Shown: positions 47,537 through 57,575 of the stretch, one piece after another
How positions within the stretch are numbered: the first letter of the stretch is position 1
Layout of the letters: each line of letters begins with the position of its first letter
Assembly: GCA_965644315.1 (NCBI GenBank)
Contig: CBFFRQ010000069.1
Location: forward strand, 868,001 to 932,000
DNA from: Caecitellus pseudoparvulus
Lineage: Eukaryota > Bigyra: Bicosoecida
Reading direction: 5' to 3'
DNA length: 64,000 bases
Notes under the pieces: generated by a model
Database searches by the model: none
What the model was told of the DNA's origin: nothing
Seen by the model: the letters and a program-made list of their open reading frames with translations, nothing else
Translations under genes and position numbers: made by a program

Positions 47537-50500
47537 CTACTGCAGCATGCTGCCAGCGTACTCGCGAAACGCTGCGTTGCAAGCCTCCTGCCCTCCTAGC
47601 AATGACTTGCACCCCGAGAACGAGACAACCCAGTCTCCCTCTTCGTACGATGCATGTGGTGGGTTGTGAGCCATGACGGGGCTCAGTTGCTGGGCGATCG
47701 AGGGAGGGTACGAGTTGACCCACACCTGCGGGACCCACGCCACCCGCTGCTCGAACTCCTCGGCGCGCCGGCCCAGCACTACGGACATAAAGAGCGCAGC
47801 TTGTTCCCACCATGTGTGGGAAATGAAGCCATTTCCTCGATCTGCTGCTTCATGCACGCCCTTCTGCCCGCCCAGTTCGTCCTCCCAACCAGCCGGGTAC
47901 GTGCTGCTGCCAGCCCACACTTCCTCCAGCACCCGGCGCGTCCATGCTGTGTTATGCACAAAGAACACCCCCGTGTTCAAAATGGCCCCATCTTCAGCGA
48001 GAATCAGGTCCGGGACAACTCCCCCGCCGCCTGCCATATTCGCCATATCGCTCTCGCTCAGTGGCACCCCCCGCTTCACTTGCCACCCAACGGAAGCACC
48101 CCACACGATGGACTCCAAGGGAATGCTACCGTTCATGACAAATGTATCACAGTCCAGCCACACAACCCAATCATGAGCGTAGCAGCTGCTGCACGCCCCC
48201 TCCTCTCGCTCGTGCAGGGCATCCAGCACGAGGCGCACCTTGGACCAGGCCGGCGGGCGTGTTTCGTCACGCACTTCAGTGTGGAAGCGATTTGCGTACC
48301 CATGATGCGATGTGTACGCCGCCCGATTGCGGCGTGTGAGACCTGTGAGAGGCGTAACCGACTCGTTATACGCGCACAGCGACACCACCGCGAAACGAGG
48401 CAGGAGGGCAGCCGCCCCAGATGTCGTGAAGCGCACGCTGCCGCCACTGGCTGACCGCACCGCATGGCCAGACCCAGAGGTACAAACGGGCAGGGGTCCT
48501 GGACCTGGCACAGTGCCAAGTTCAGGCGGACTTTGCAGGGGCAGCCCATCACTCAAACGCTTCCAAGCGGCAAAGTTGGTATGCCACCGACGACGTGTTT
48601 CGGCTGTGAAGAACGCCTCTGGTGCACTGGCGAGCGACCCCGGGCCATGGAAGGTGCCCAAGTTCCCCTGCTCATTTGCTAGCCACTGCCGTCGTGACCT
48701 GTACAGGGAGGCCAACAGACGCTCCCTGAGGCTTGCGAAGGGAATTCGAGTCGTCTCCTCCATAACTTCTTTGCCCTTCAATGCCACCGCTCGAAGGATG
48801 AAAGCGGCGGCCAGTTGTGCCGCAGTCAACGAATCTCTCCAGTGCGAAGCATGCCCGTACAGTTCACTGACCATGAGCAGAGCCGCTGCCGCAGCAGTCG
48901 GGTACAGCTCAACGTGCCGCCCGCTGGGCACAACGCTCAGTGCTAGGCAGTCGTTCCCCCCCACGCTTCCCTGATGCCCTGAAGAAAACCCAGCAGGGAC
49001 CAGCATTCCACGGCTCTTGCCCCCGTCGCTGCCCAGCACATCGGCCCAACTGCCGAAGCCCAACCACTGCAACACACGGCGTGCAGCCAGCAGGTGCCGC
49101 CCCTGGGTTGCGGCAACGTACGCTTCATGCAGTAGGCGTCGCATCTCCTCGCGACCCTCGCCGTTGCCGGGTAAGTCTCCCGAAACAGAGTGGTACGCTG
49201 TCCCTGCAACGCTCCCCCACCCCCCAGACAGAGTCTGCGTCAGTATGTTGTGGAAGTCGTCGACAGAAAATATGAACGAAGCAAACACCCCCTTCGCGCG
49301 CCAAACAGCTGTATCCACCTGGAAAGACGTCGCCAGCGGGTGGTTGTGAATCGGCACGCCCAGCGCAACTCCTGCGCTGGGCGCCCACGGAGACACCCCG
49401 GCGCGGGGAGCGTGCAACACCCCCTGAGTTGCCGCGCTTGCCGCGAGGAAGCCAGCTCGCCACATGGACACCACCCCCGCAACATGGCGCTCTGCATGCG
49501 AGAAGTGTCTCCGGAAGACTCGCTCTCCCGCTCTGCGCAGCTGCTCAACGCGCCGCGGGGGAATGCGTCGCAGGTGTTCAACAAGCCGGCCCAGACCTGC
49601 CACACTCGTATCCTGCCACAGCACCGCCAGGCGGGTCCAGTCAACGCCCCCCGGACCTGAGAGGGGCAATGCAGCCCAGCGGAGTACAACAGGCACAGAT
49701 CCGTGCGCCAGCGCCTCCAGCACCCGGTACGAGTGGGCCCCCTCGCCGGCAACCACAAATGCAAAACGTGAAGCGAGTAGCAGCTCACTGTAGTCCACAC
49801 TCTCAGCTTCTGCTTGCCATGTACCACATCGAGAGTCCGACGATGAGTGCAGCGGGCGCCGCTCCAGACTTCCGCAGTCTGACGCAGATTGCCAGCAAGT
49901 CAGAGCCACTGTCACGTCGCTGTGTGCTTGCGCGACCTGCCACAGCGCACTGCGAGCTGCACTTGGGTGCCCGGCATGTGCGTCATACTTTGCCCCCTTG
50001 AACACGGCCAAAGTGCTACGTTCTGCGGCTGTAGGGGTGCGAGCGGGGACTGACAGGTGCTTGTAGGGCTCCGCACCACACCTGTAGAACGTCAGCGGCA
50101 TCGCCACGTCATACCGTGCTCGCATGATGCCCAGGGCGGGGTTGTGCTCCCCGGGTGCAGCCCCGTCTCGAACTTCAAGTACCTGCGCACTTCCTTCCCA
50201 CGTCCCGACCAGACTGCTCTTCGCCATGGCCGCCAGCCCTGTCTCAAACATGGGCTCGTGGTCCCCAAAGTGGAAGAGCGCGTTCCCCTTGCCACTGCCA
50301 CCCCACAACTCGTGGCGAGCCAGCAACTCTGTCACTCGCAAGTCTCCTTCTCCAGGGGTGTTGGACACTTGCAGTGTGTCCAGCTCAGGCACGAGCACGC
50401 ATGCCATGCTCGCGTTCTGGGTGTGCAGTGGATGTCGCACTAGCCAGGCCATCAAGCTGCGAAAGGCAGCACTGCCCTGCCCGGCACCAGGCACTGGGTA

Positions 50501-51110
50501 CACGTGAAAAAGAAAGCCTCCCACAGTGCCACACCATGGTCGCTCCTCGGTGCTCCAGCTGCACACGCCGTCACCAAAGCTGCAGCTACTGGCATTGAGC
50601 CGCCGCGCCACGGCACGCTCATGCCACAATGCCGGGAGGCTGTGTGCGTTGTTGCACGCGCCCCCTGCTTCCGCTAGATGTCCACTCACATTAAAACCCC
50701 ATTCCTGCCCTGCTCCCGCTAGGTACACCTGTCGTGTGCTTGGGACACACACCTGTGGTTGGGCAAGTAGCGTTCTGTGAAACCTGCGCAAGCTGCTCTG
50801 GCAGCGGCACACGCACCGGTCTCCCATCCACGTGTATGCACATACAAGGGGGTGCTGTCTCACGATGCAGTGTGAGTAGTGCTCCACGACGATGCGAAGT
50901 TCCGTCCCCAGCCACTGGAAAGGCCACCCTGCTTGTTGCGCTGTGCGGGCGGCAAAGTCAGTGCCACCTGCCCGCCATGAGGTGCAGAGCAGCACCCACA
51001 CACCAGCATGTCACAAGTCCCGCTGCTAGAACCCAAAATGCAGTCTTGGTTAAGCTCAACCGGACGGGGGGACTCGAATTGCAGCCCCGGACATGTGAGG
51101 CAGCGCCCAT
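47537..51110 (-). CDS. Fused GT47 (exostosin-like) and GT34 (galactosyl/xylosyltransferase-like) glycosyltransferase
   Basis: The start is the ATG at 51,110. It gives a basic head and a type II signal anchor (TAFWVLAAGLVTCWCVGAAL), typical of Golgi glycosyltransferases. Exon 1 ends at 50,968. A very short intron follows (39 nt to acceptor 50,929, or 27 nt to 50,941), then exon 2 to 50,753, an 88-nt intron (50,752-50,665) and a large exon to 47,537, about 1,148 aa in total. The first catalytic half resembles exostosin GT47: FHVYPVP, ACVLVPELDTL, SRFAFVVAGEGAHSYRVLEA and GSVPVVL. The second half matches GT34: FAVVSLCAYNE, KVRLVLDAL, VVWLDCDTFVMN (DxD) and LNTGVFFVHN. It probably makes or modifies a cell-wall or extracellular polysaccharide in the Golgi. 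The 5' exon junctions are inferred from frame and phase. Confidence 0.8.
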
Positions 51111-51481
51111 TTGAGGATGCGGCGTTTCGCTGGAGTTTCGGCGCACCCGTCGCGGCAAGGGGCCGGCCACTGGCCCAAAGCCACGCAAAATGCAGCTCCA
51201 CGTGATGCCTCAGCCTCTCACGAAATGCAAGTGGCGGTCGTTTTGGCCCCTGTCGTGCGATGAAAGGAGCATCACTGTGCCACGCAGTCGCATCCAGCAC
51301 CCCAGCAATCAAAAGGACGAACAACAGAATGTAAAGCTGCACAAATCTCACTCTTCATGGGGTTTCTTGTAAATTTCCCTTGTTTTCATCCAGCTGTCCT
51401 GCTTCTCAGTGAAGACTTGAAGCGCAGAAGTCGCTGCGGCAAGGAAAACCAATTTCCGCAGTTGCGGCGCTGCTGTTTAAC
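51111..51481. promoter_or_regulatory. Divergent intergenic region between glycosyltransferase and HRQ1 genes
   Basis: This 371-bp gap has an outward-facing start on each side and presumably holds both promoters. One minus-strand frame contains a hydrophobic run (LYILLFVLLIAGVL) but has an in-frame stop directly upstream and no ATG, so I regard it as non-coding or 5' UTR. Confidence 0.4.
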
Positions 51482-54400
51482 ATGTCTGCAACCGCTGAAG
51501 AGCTGCTGACCAACTGCACAATCTCGCCGACATGTCCTCTTCCTGAAAATCTCACTCGCTTGCTTTTGCGCTGGGACGCGATGGACGTTGCCGTGTGCGA
51601 GGCACCCCTTTGCCACCACGCATGTGCCTGGCACGTGCTGCACTGGACCCTGCCTGCCACCGCCGCAGGTCTTTCTTGCAGAAGCGGCACCTGGCCACGG
51701 TCTTCAGCTCAGTGGCATCCCTTGTGAAGAGCTCCACGGCAGGCCAGCTCACCCTGGCTGAGCAAGACCTGGCACACATGGTGGCGCTGGCCCCCCCTGG
51801 TTTCACCGTCCGCATGCTGCTTCCCTCTCTCGCTGCGACAGAGCTCCCCAGCTCGCCGCCCCGCCCAGGGGTGCTCACAGCAGCTGATCCATTGGCGCGT
51901 CCGGCGGCCTCCGCGCCGCAGCCTCTCGCCAGCGACCTCGCCATCACCATGGAGCCGGCAGGGACGAGCAAGGCCAAGCGTTCAAAACGCCGCCGGTGCT
52001 TCCTGCAAGCCTGTGTGGACTTCGTGGGGCAGCGCCACAGGCAGTGGTGCTGTGAGCAGCACATTTCAGCGCCAGAGGTGCGCCAGCTACTGCGGCGCCG
52101 AACGCTCACCCGTTGGCATGAGCGTTTTCCACTGAACGACTTGTCGCTGCCCTCTTCAACTGCCCTGCCCAAGTCACCAGGCGAAGGCGGATCCGTTGTT
52201 GTGACCCCGAAAACAGACCCTAGTGCTGTTTTGGAGGCGGCAGGGTTCGTCCGGGAGCCTGGCGATGCGGCAGAGGCACAGGCAGCACGCAGCCGCGCAG
52301 CTGCCGAAGTCGTAGGGGCCGCAATTGCAACGTTGGGGCACGGCGAGGGCGTCGGCTGCACCTTTGAGAATGTGGAAACTTGGCTGCAGGAGAGTGTTCC
52401 TGTCTATGCAGGCCAAATCGTGCACGTGCATGAGACTGCGGCGCGCCCTGCCGTGTTCGCTGACCTTGAACCGCCGTTGCTGGAGCCTGTGAGGGAGGCG
52501 CTGACTGCTCGCGGCATCCACAAGCTGTACCTGCACCAGGTGCAGGGTATCCAAGCCATTCGTGCGGGTCGGCACCTCATCATCGCCACGTCCACGGCGT
52601 CAGGGAAGAGCACGGTGTACAACGTGCCGGTGTTTGAGGAGCTGCTCCGAAACCCGAACAGCGTGGCCATGTACATGTTCCCCACGAAGGCGCTGGCGCA
52701 AGACCAGCTGCGAGCCCTCCAAGACTTTGTGCAAGCATCCCCTGCCCTCCGTGACACCATTCGTCCGGCCTGCTTTGACGGGGACGTGGAGCGGGACGCG
52801 AGGATCTTGGCGGGGAAAGCCGCCAATGTCCTCCTCTGCAATCCCGACATCCTGCACGTCACGGTGCTTCCACACCATGAAAAGTGGCAGCGGCTGCTCC
52901 GAAACCTCAAATTCCTCGTGATGGATGAAGCCCACACGTACAGCGGCATTTTCGGGGCACACGTAGCCCTCATGCTGCGCCGACTGCAGCGCCTGACCGC
53001 CGTGTACGGCAGCCGCCCAACCTTCATAGCCTGCTCTGCTACGATCGGCAACCCAGTCACACACATGAAGGCTCTTGTGGGGCTTGGTGTTGAAGATGAA
53101 TTGGTTTGCATCGACACAGACTCCTCAGCCGTTGGGCGAAAGAAGTTCATTGTGTGGAACCCGCCCTTGCTTTCTGAGCTGGCTGACCAGCGACGTGAAC
53201 AGGAGTCGCAGTTCCACAGGGAGATGCAGCGTGCAGCTGCAGCCAGTGGAGATATTCGAGAGGCGCTCCTTCTGGCGAGCAGCCGTGCAGGCTCCCGAGG
53301 CTCTCCAGAGCAACCTGTGGAAGCCGCCCGCCCAAGTCGTGGGGTGAAGCGCCGCAAGCAGCGAGGCAGCGATGTCCCGGCCCCTAGACAACGCCAGCGA
53401 GTGCGTGACAAGGATCGAACCAAGGTCTTGGTGAGGGAGGTGGCGCTACAGCGCCCGAAGCGAGCGCGGACGGATCCCAGTCCGGAGTCCTCGCCTCGCC
53501 TCCCATCCCCCGTGCGCCTCCCAGCCCAAGTCTCAGCAGTGCGCTCTGCAGACATCGAGTCGTTCGCAGAAGGAACCTACACGACACCATCTCCTCCAGC
53601 GTCGGATGCACACAAAGGTGGCGCTTCGGGGTACCAGGCTGTCCTTGAGCGCGGCAGCAGAGTGCTGAAGCAGGCACGGGAACAGTGGGGTGAGCTACGT
53701 GGGCAGCTCAACGCAGCTGCAGATGCCTTCTCCGGCGCAGGCAGCGTGGGGAACTTGCGTGAACGACCAAGCGGACAGTCTGCGCCAAGTGCCCAGACTG
53801 GGGGAGGCGGCACGGGCGATACTTCGGGGGTTTCTGTGCAGCCACCCCCTCATTGGCGGGAGAAGTGGAAAGCAAGGGCAGAGCACCTGTACCCTGCCCG
53901 GCGCAGTGCAATCGTTGAAGGTGGGCTGATAATCGCAGCCTTGGTCTCAGGCGGCCTCAAGTCGATCACATTCACGAGGGTGCGCCAAGTTGCCGAGCTC
54001 CTCCTGGAGTACACGCATGAACGCCTGTCGGTCGTTGCACCGTGGGCCATCCGCCTGGTCAAGTCATATCGTGGAGGGTACCTGAAGCAACACCGCCGCG
54101 ACATTGAACGGGACATGTTTGCAGGGAAACTGTACGGGATCGTGGCCACGAACGCGCTTGAGCTTGGCATTGACATTGGCGCGCTGGATGCGGTGGTGCT
54201 GGTCGGGTACCCAGGCTCCGTTTCCTCCCTGTGGCAGCAGTCTGGGCGTGCGGGGCGCGGTGGCCGAGACGCAGTTGCGGTCTTGGTGACATTCGACAGC
54301 CCAGTTGATCAGTACTACGCGCGTCACCCGGAGGAGTTGGCGTCCCGGAGACCAGAGAGCGTGCACTTGGACCTGAGCAATGTTAATGTGCTGCGACAGC

Positions 54401-55878
54401 ATGCCATGTGCGCGGCCGCGGAGCTTCCCCTCACCGCAGGAGACATTGCAAGGTTTGGAACGCTCCTGGGTCCGGTTGTGAAGGAGCTGCGAGCCTCTGA
54501 GCTGCTCGTTCCTGCGCCGGAGCGGCGGGCGGGAGTGGATCGGTACACCCACAACGCGCCTGGTAAAGAGCACACGCACCAGCTTTCTCAGGCAGAGGCG
54601 ACTTTGCAGCGCTTGCCTGATGGGCGCACGTCGTGGGCAACGCAACATGCATCCCCACCTCACCAGCCCGCTGAGCGTGAAAGGAGATTTGAAGTGTTGC
54701 GGGAGGCACCCCCCGATGCTGTGTGTGTGCACATTCCAGACACCGCGCCACCGCACCAGCGCCTGTTTAGAGGGCTCTTCTTTGCTCGAGGGGCGGGATA
54801 CCTACTTGTCAATGAGTCAGACGAGCGAGGCGTCGTGTCAATGCTGGGGCAGCCACAGCGTGGCGAAGGATCGAGTCTGCTTCGCTCTGACCAGCCCCCG
54901 ATTGTGAAACGTGCCCGCTCGCGCGCATGGTCCCTGGCACCTTGGGTGGAACTCCCAGCTGCGAAGGTTTCCATGCGCGCCATTGATGATGTGCAGTACA
55001 GCGTCATTGACATAGGCAACGGCGGCAAGGAGGTGGACACTGTGGAAGAGTGGAAGACGTACTTTTGCCTGCATCCTGGCGCCGTGTACCTTCAGCAGGG
55101 GGTGAGCTACAAAGTGGAGCGCCTGGACCTGGTCAAGCGACAAGCGCATGTTCGAGTCGCGAATGTCGCGTACTACACGTCTCCCCGAGAGCACACAGAC
55201 GTCTTTGTACTCGGACGCAAAGCTTCAAACATGCGGGGTAGATCTCACTATGGCCGAGTGTCCATCACGAAGGAGGTGTTCGGCTTCCACAAGATTTGGA
55301 AGAAAGGCGGAGGCATCTTCCAGGACGTCGACATCGCCTTGCCACCGGTGTCGTTTCGCACGTTTGCTGTCTGGTGCGACGTTCCCATGGCTGTCAAGCT
55401 TGTCCTGGACAAGCTTGGACTTGACTATCTCGCTGGCTTGCACGCTGCCAACCACGCTATCGTTGCCGTCCTCCCTCGCTTCGTGCGGAGTGAGCGGTAC
55501 GACTTGGGCACAGAGTGCCCAAGTGCCTTGCAAGACCGTGCCAAGCCCCTGCGGTTCCTCGTGTATGACAAGCGCCCTGGCGGCACAGGAGTGTGCGCCG
55601 CAGCTTTCCCACTCATGCCGAGAATCCTCGCGGCGGCAGTGGAGTTGCTCCTGGACTGCCCATGCATTGAAGGCTGTCCAACCTGCGTGCACGACTTGGC
55701 GTGCTCTCAGTACAACTTTGTTATCGACAAGGCAGCTGCTTTAGTCATTCTGCAAGAGTGCCTGCTCGGGCACGCCACCCTGGCCAAGCTGAATCAGTCT
55801 GCTCCAGACTGCTCGCCGGCGTCAGAGGTCTCTCCTGCACCATCGGACACCCCGGAAGTCACCTCCTTGGAGCTGTAA
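51482..55878 (+). CDS. HRQ1: HRQ1-family RecQ-like DNA helicase with DUF1998 Cys cluster, two exons, 1,440 aa
   Basis: HRQ1 is a 3'-5' helicase of the RecQ4 group, linked to DNA crosslink repair and telomere maintenance in the nucleus. Exon 1 (51,482-51,594) and a 74-nt intron (51,595-51,668) join to exon 2. The junction restores DAMDVAVSFLQKRHLATVF, the conserved pre-helicase segment. The helicase motifs are present: Q-motif-like HQVQGIQAIRAGRHLI, Walker A TASGKST (about residue 348), MFPTKALAQDQ, DEAH (about 457), SATIGNP, and motif VI QQSGRAGRGGRD (about 895). The C-terminal DUF1998 cluster (CPCIEGCPTC, later C and DKAAAL, from about 1,368) has the four Cys expected to bind zinc. A low-complexity, basic insert of about 200 residues separates the two RecA-like lobes. 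The last 85 nt overlap the 3' end of the opposite-strand gene. Confidence 0.9.
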
Positions 55879-56329
55879 GATGGGTCAGCTTGAACCAGCT
55901 GGGGGCCTTGCGCTGTGTCGAGGCCACTGCTGTACCCAGCATCAGCAAGGTTCGACGCAACAATAGGGCCAGCAGTGGGCCAGGCTTGCTGCAGGGCTGC
56001 TGCAAGGGCCGCGAGTGACAGCGAGTCTTTCTGCAACTCCTGCTCAATTTTGCTGGAGAGTAATTCAACGAGATGGTCTTGTGCTTGGGCATGCAGAGCG
56101 TTCACAGCCTCCACGGCCTGGACCCTGAGCCCTGCGTTTCGGGCAGGTGCAGCGTTTCAAACGGCCAGGCACGGCAACACCAGGGTACGATCGCGTCGGC
56201 ACCTTCGAGCTGGGAGAAGACTGCTGATTTGACTAAGCCTCTGATTTCCGTCAGTGGGAGCGTACCTTCAACAAGCATGTGCTGAGAGGCGCACGTTGAG
56301 CCACCATGCCCGTCCGAATCCTGCGCCAT
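55794..56329 (-). CDS. Putative histone-fold protein (NF-YC/POLE4/CHRAC-like), two exons, 154 aa
   Basis: Exon 1 is 56,329-56,203 and starts with ATG. A 71-nt intron (56,202-56,132, phase 1) is removed and exon 2 is 56,131-55,794. The joined product reads EGTLPLTEIRGLVKSAVFSQ, then LRVQAVEAVNALHAQAQDHL, then VELLSSKIEQELQKDSLSLA. The order of an LPL-x-x-(I/V) opening helix, a long central helix with A-x-x-x-x-H/F and a third helix ending in a D-x-x-x-x-A-L motif fits H2A/NF-YC-type histone folds. Members dimerise with an NF-YB-type partner, as in DNA polymerase epsilon, CHRAC or CENP-T/W complexes. The C-terminal 50 residues are acidic and Ser-rich. The 3' end overlaps HRQ1 coding sequence tail-to-tail by 85 bp. 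The fold assignment is by eye; the gene model is good. Confidence 0.5.
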
Positions 56330-56862
56330 TTCCAGCCTGCGCCAAGCCTTTGCCCTCGAAAGCAACAGGCAGCAACCGACTTGCACATGCCTTCCATGCG
56401 GATGCATGGTCAGAATTTCAGCAGGGGAGCATGATTTGCTCACCATGCTCCAATGCGCACCCCCCCGCCCTGCGTTGCTTGTCGAAGAAGCTGCAGGCCA
56501 GGCCTGCAACGCGAAACCCGTCTCTTTATGCCCTAACATTACTAAGTGTACCTTGCATGACTCTGAACAATTGTACACGCTGAAACCAAGGCATTCTCTG
56601 GGAAGGGCACGGTTGCAGCCGCAAGTCACCGTGAGGAGTGTGGGGGGTATTGCAGATCTGCACAGATCAACTACCAGCCCAAAATCGCGCATTGCGGAGT
56701 GAGCAGCAAATCTGCATTCTTACATGGAATGCCCCACTGGTAGCCCAGCATAGCTGACCCTTTGCATGGGTGGCAAGATCGCGGCTGAGCTGCCTGGGTG
56801 CTTCAGGAACCTGGTGCACTTCACCAAGTGCCCCCTCAAGTGAGCAACTGTAGGAAGCACCC
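56330..56862. promoter_or_regulatory. Divergent intergenic region
   Basis: These 533 bp lie between the start of the histone-fold candidate (minus) and the small anchored protein (plus). A minus-strand frame runs through the left part but belongs to the exon 1 frame before its ATG and looks non-coding. It is more AT-rich than the flanks around 56,500-56,740. I see no repeat or RNA gene. Confidence 0.35.
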
Positions 56863-57534
56863 ATGGAGGATGGCAGCTTCTGGGTGGGCGTCTTTATTGG
56901 GGTTGGTATCATTGTGCTGATATTTGGTCTACTGTGTGTCGGGTGTGGGTGGTTTAAGCTGCTGCCGGGCCGCGGAAGCAGACGCAGGAGCATGTCTGGT
57001 CCAGCCCGCCTTCGGTCCACATCGCTGAGCATGCACTGGACGGCAAGCCCCCTTGGCCAGCCATTCAAGCGCCGCACATTGTCATCGGGCAAACTTCCCT
57101 CAGGGAACACCCTTAGCTCCCCCGCACGAGCAGTCTTCAACCGCGAAAGAGGAGCGTCTGTCACCCGCAGGTCACACCAACCACTTCGAAGGGCATCAGC
57201 CGCCGTCGAGGTCAGGGACAAGGAAGGGCACATTTTAGACACTGGCAAGAAGTCTCGGGTTCTGCCGGGCAGCCCAATAGAAGAGCTACGCGCACCCCAT
57301 GCTCTGGAGGAGCGAAGCCGGATCCTTGCAGCGCATGCCTCCAAGCTCCGCTCCGCTCAGCGGCAGGCCCACTCTGCCTCCAGGGCATCCATCACCTCAG
57401 TCACGAGAAAGGTTGCTGCTCCGCAACGCAGGCAGCGATCCGAAGCGCCCGAGCCTCCTGAGGCCTCTGCAGGCGGCAGACCCACCACCGAGGCTCGAGC
57501 AGCTGCCAGGCAGCGCGGGTCCATCTTTGACTGA
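56863..57534 (+). CDS. Small N-terminally anchored membrane protein with basic Ser/Arg-rich tail (223 aa)
   Basis: The ATG at 56,863 is followed by six residues and a strong membrane span (FWVGVFIGVGIIVLIFGLLC) ending in CVGCGW, where Cys residues could be palmitoylated. The remaining 190 residues are hydrophilic, rich in Arg, Ser, Ala and Pro, with many R-x-x-S sites and no predicted fold (for example RGSRRRSMSG). By the positive-inside rule the tail should be cytosolic. It could be an organelle or flagellar membrane anchor, but there is no recognisable family. It is a single exon, converging on the next gene with only 41 bp between stop codons. Confidence 0.6.
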   Translation: MEDGSFWVGVFIGVGIIVLIFGLLCVGCGWFKLLPGRGSRRRSMSGPARLRSTSLSMHWTASPLGQPFKRRTLSSGKLPSGNTLSSPARAVFNRERGASVTRRSHQPLRRASAAVEVRDKEGHILDTGKKSRVLPGSPIEELRAPHALEERSRILAAHASKLRSAQRQAHSASRASITSVTRKVAAPQRRQRSEAPEPPEASAGGRPTTEARAAARQRGSIFD

Positions 57535-57575
57535 GCTGTGTTTACGACAGGTGGAAGTGTATTGACAATGCTTGC

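Noticed and set aside
51111-51351. Hydrophobic minus-strand frame that looked like a signal anchor for the glycosyltransferase
   Set aside because: It has a stop immediately upstream and no ATG. The frame starting at 51,110 gives a better signal anchor that splices in phase into the enzyme.
51595-51668. Unspliced HRQ1 start at the ATG at 51,622
   Set aside because: Reading straight through gives a Cys/Arg-rich leader, whereas splicing exon 51,482-51,594 to 51,669 restores the conserved segment before FLQKRHLATVF.
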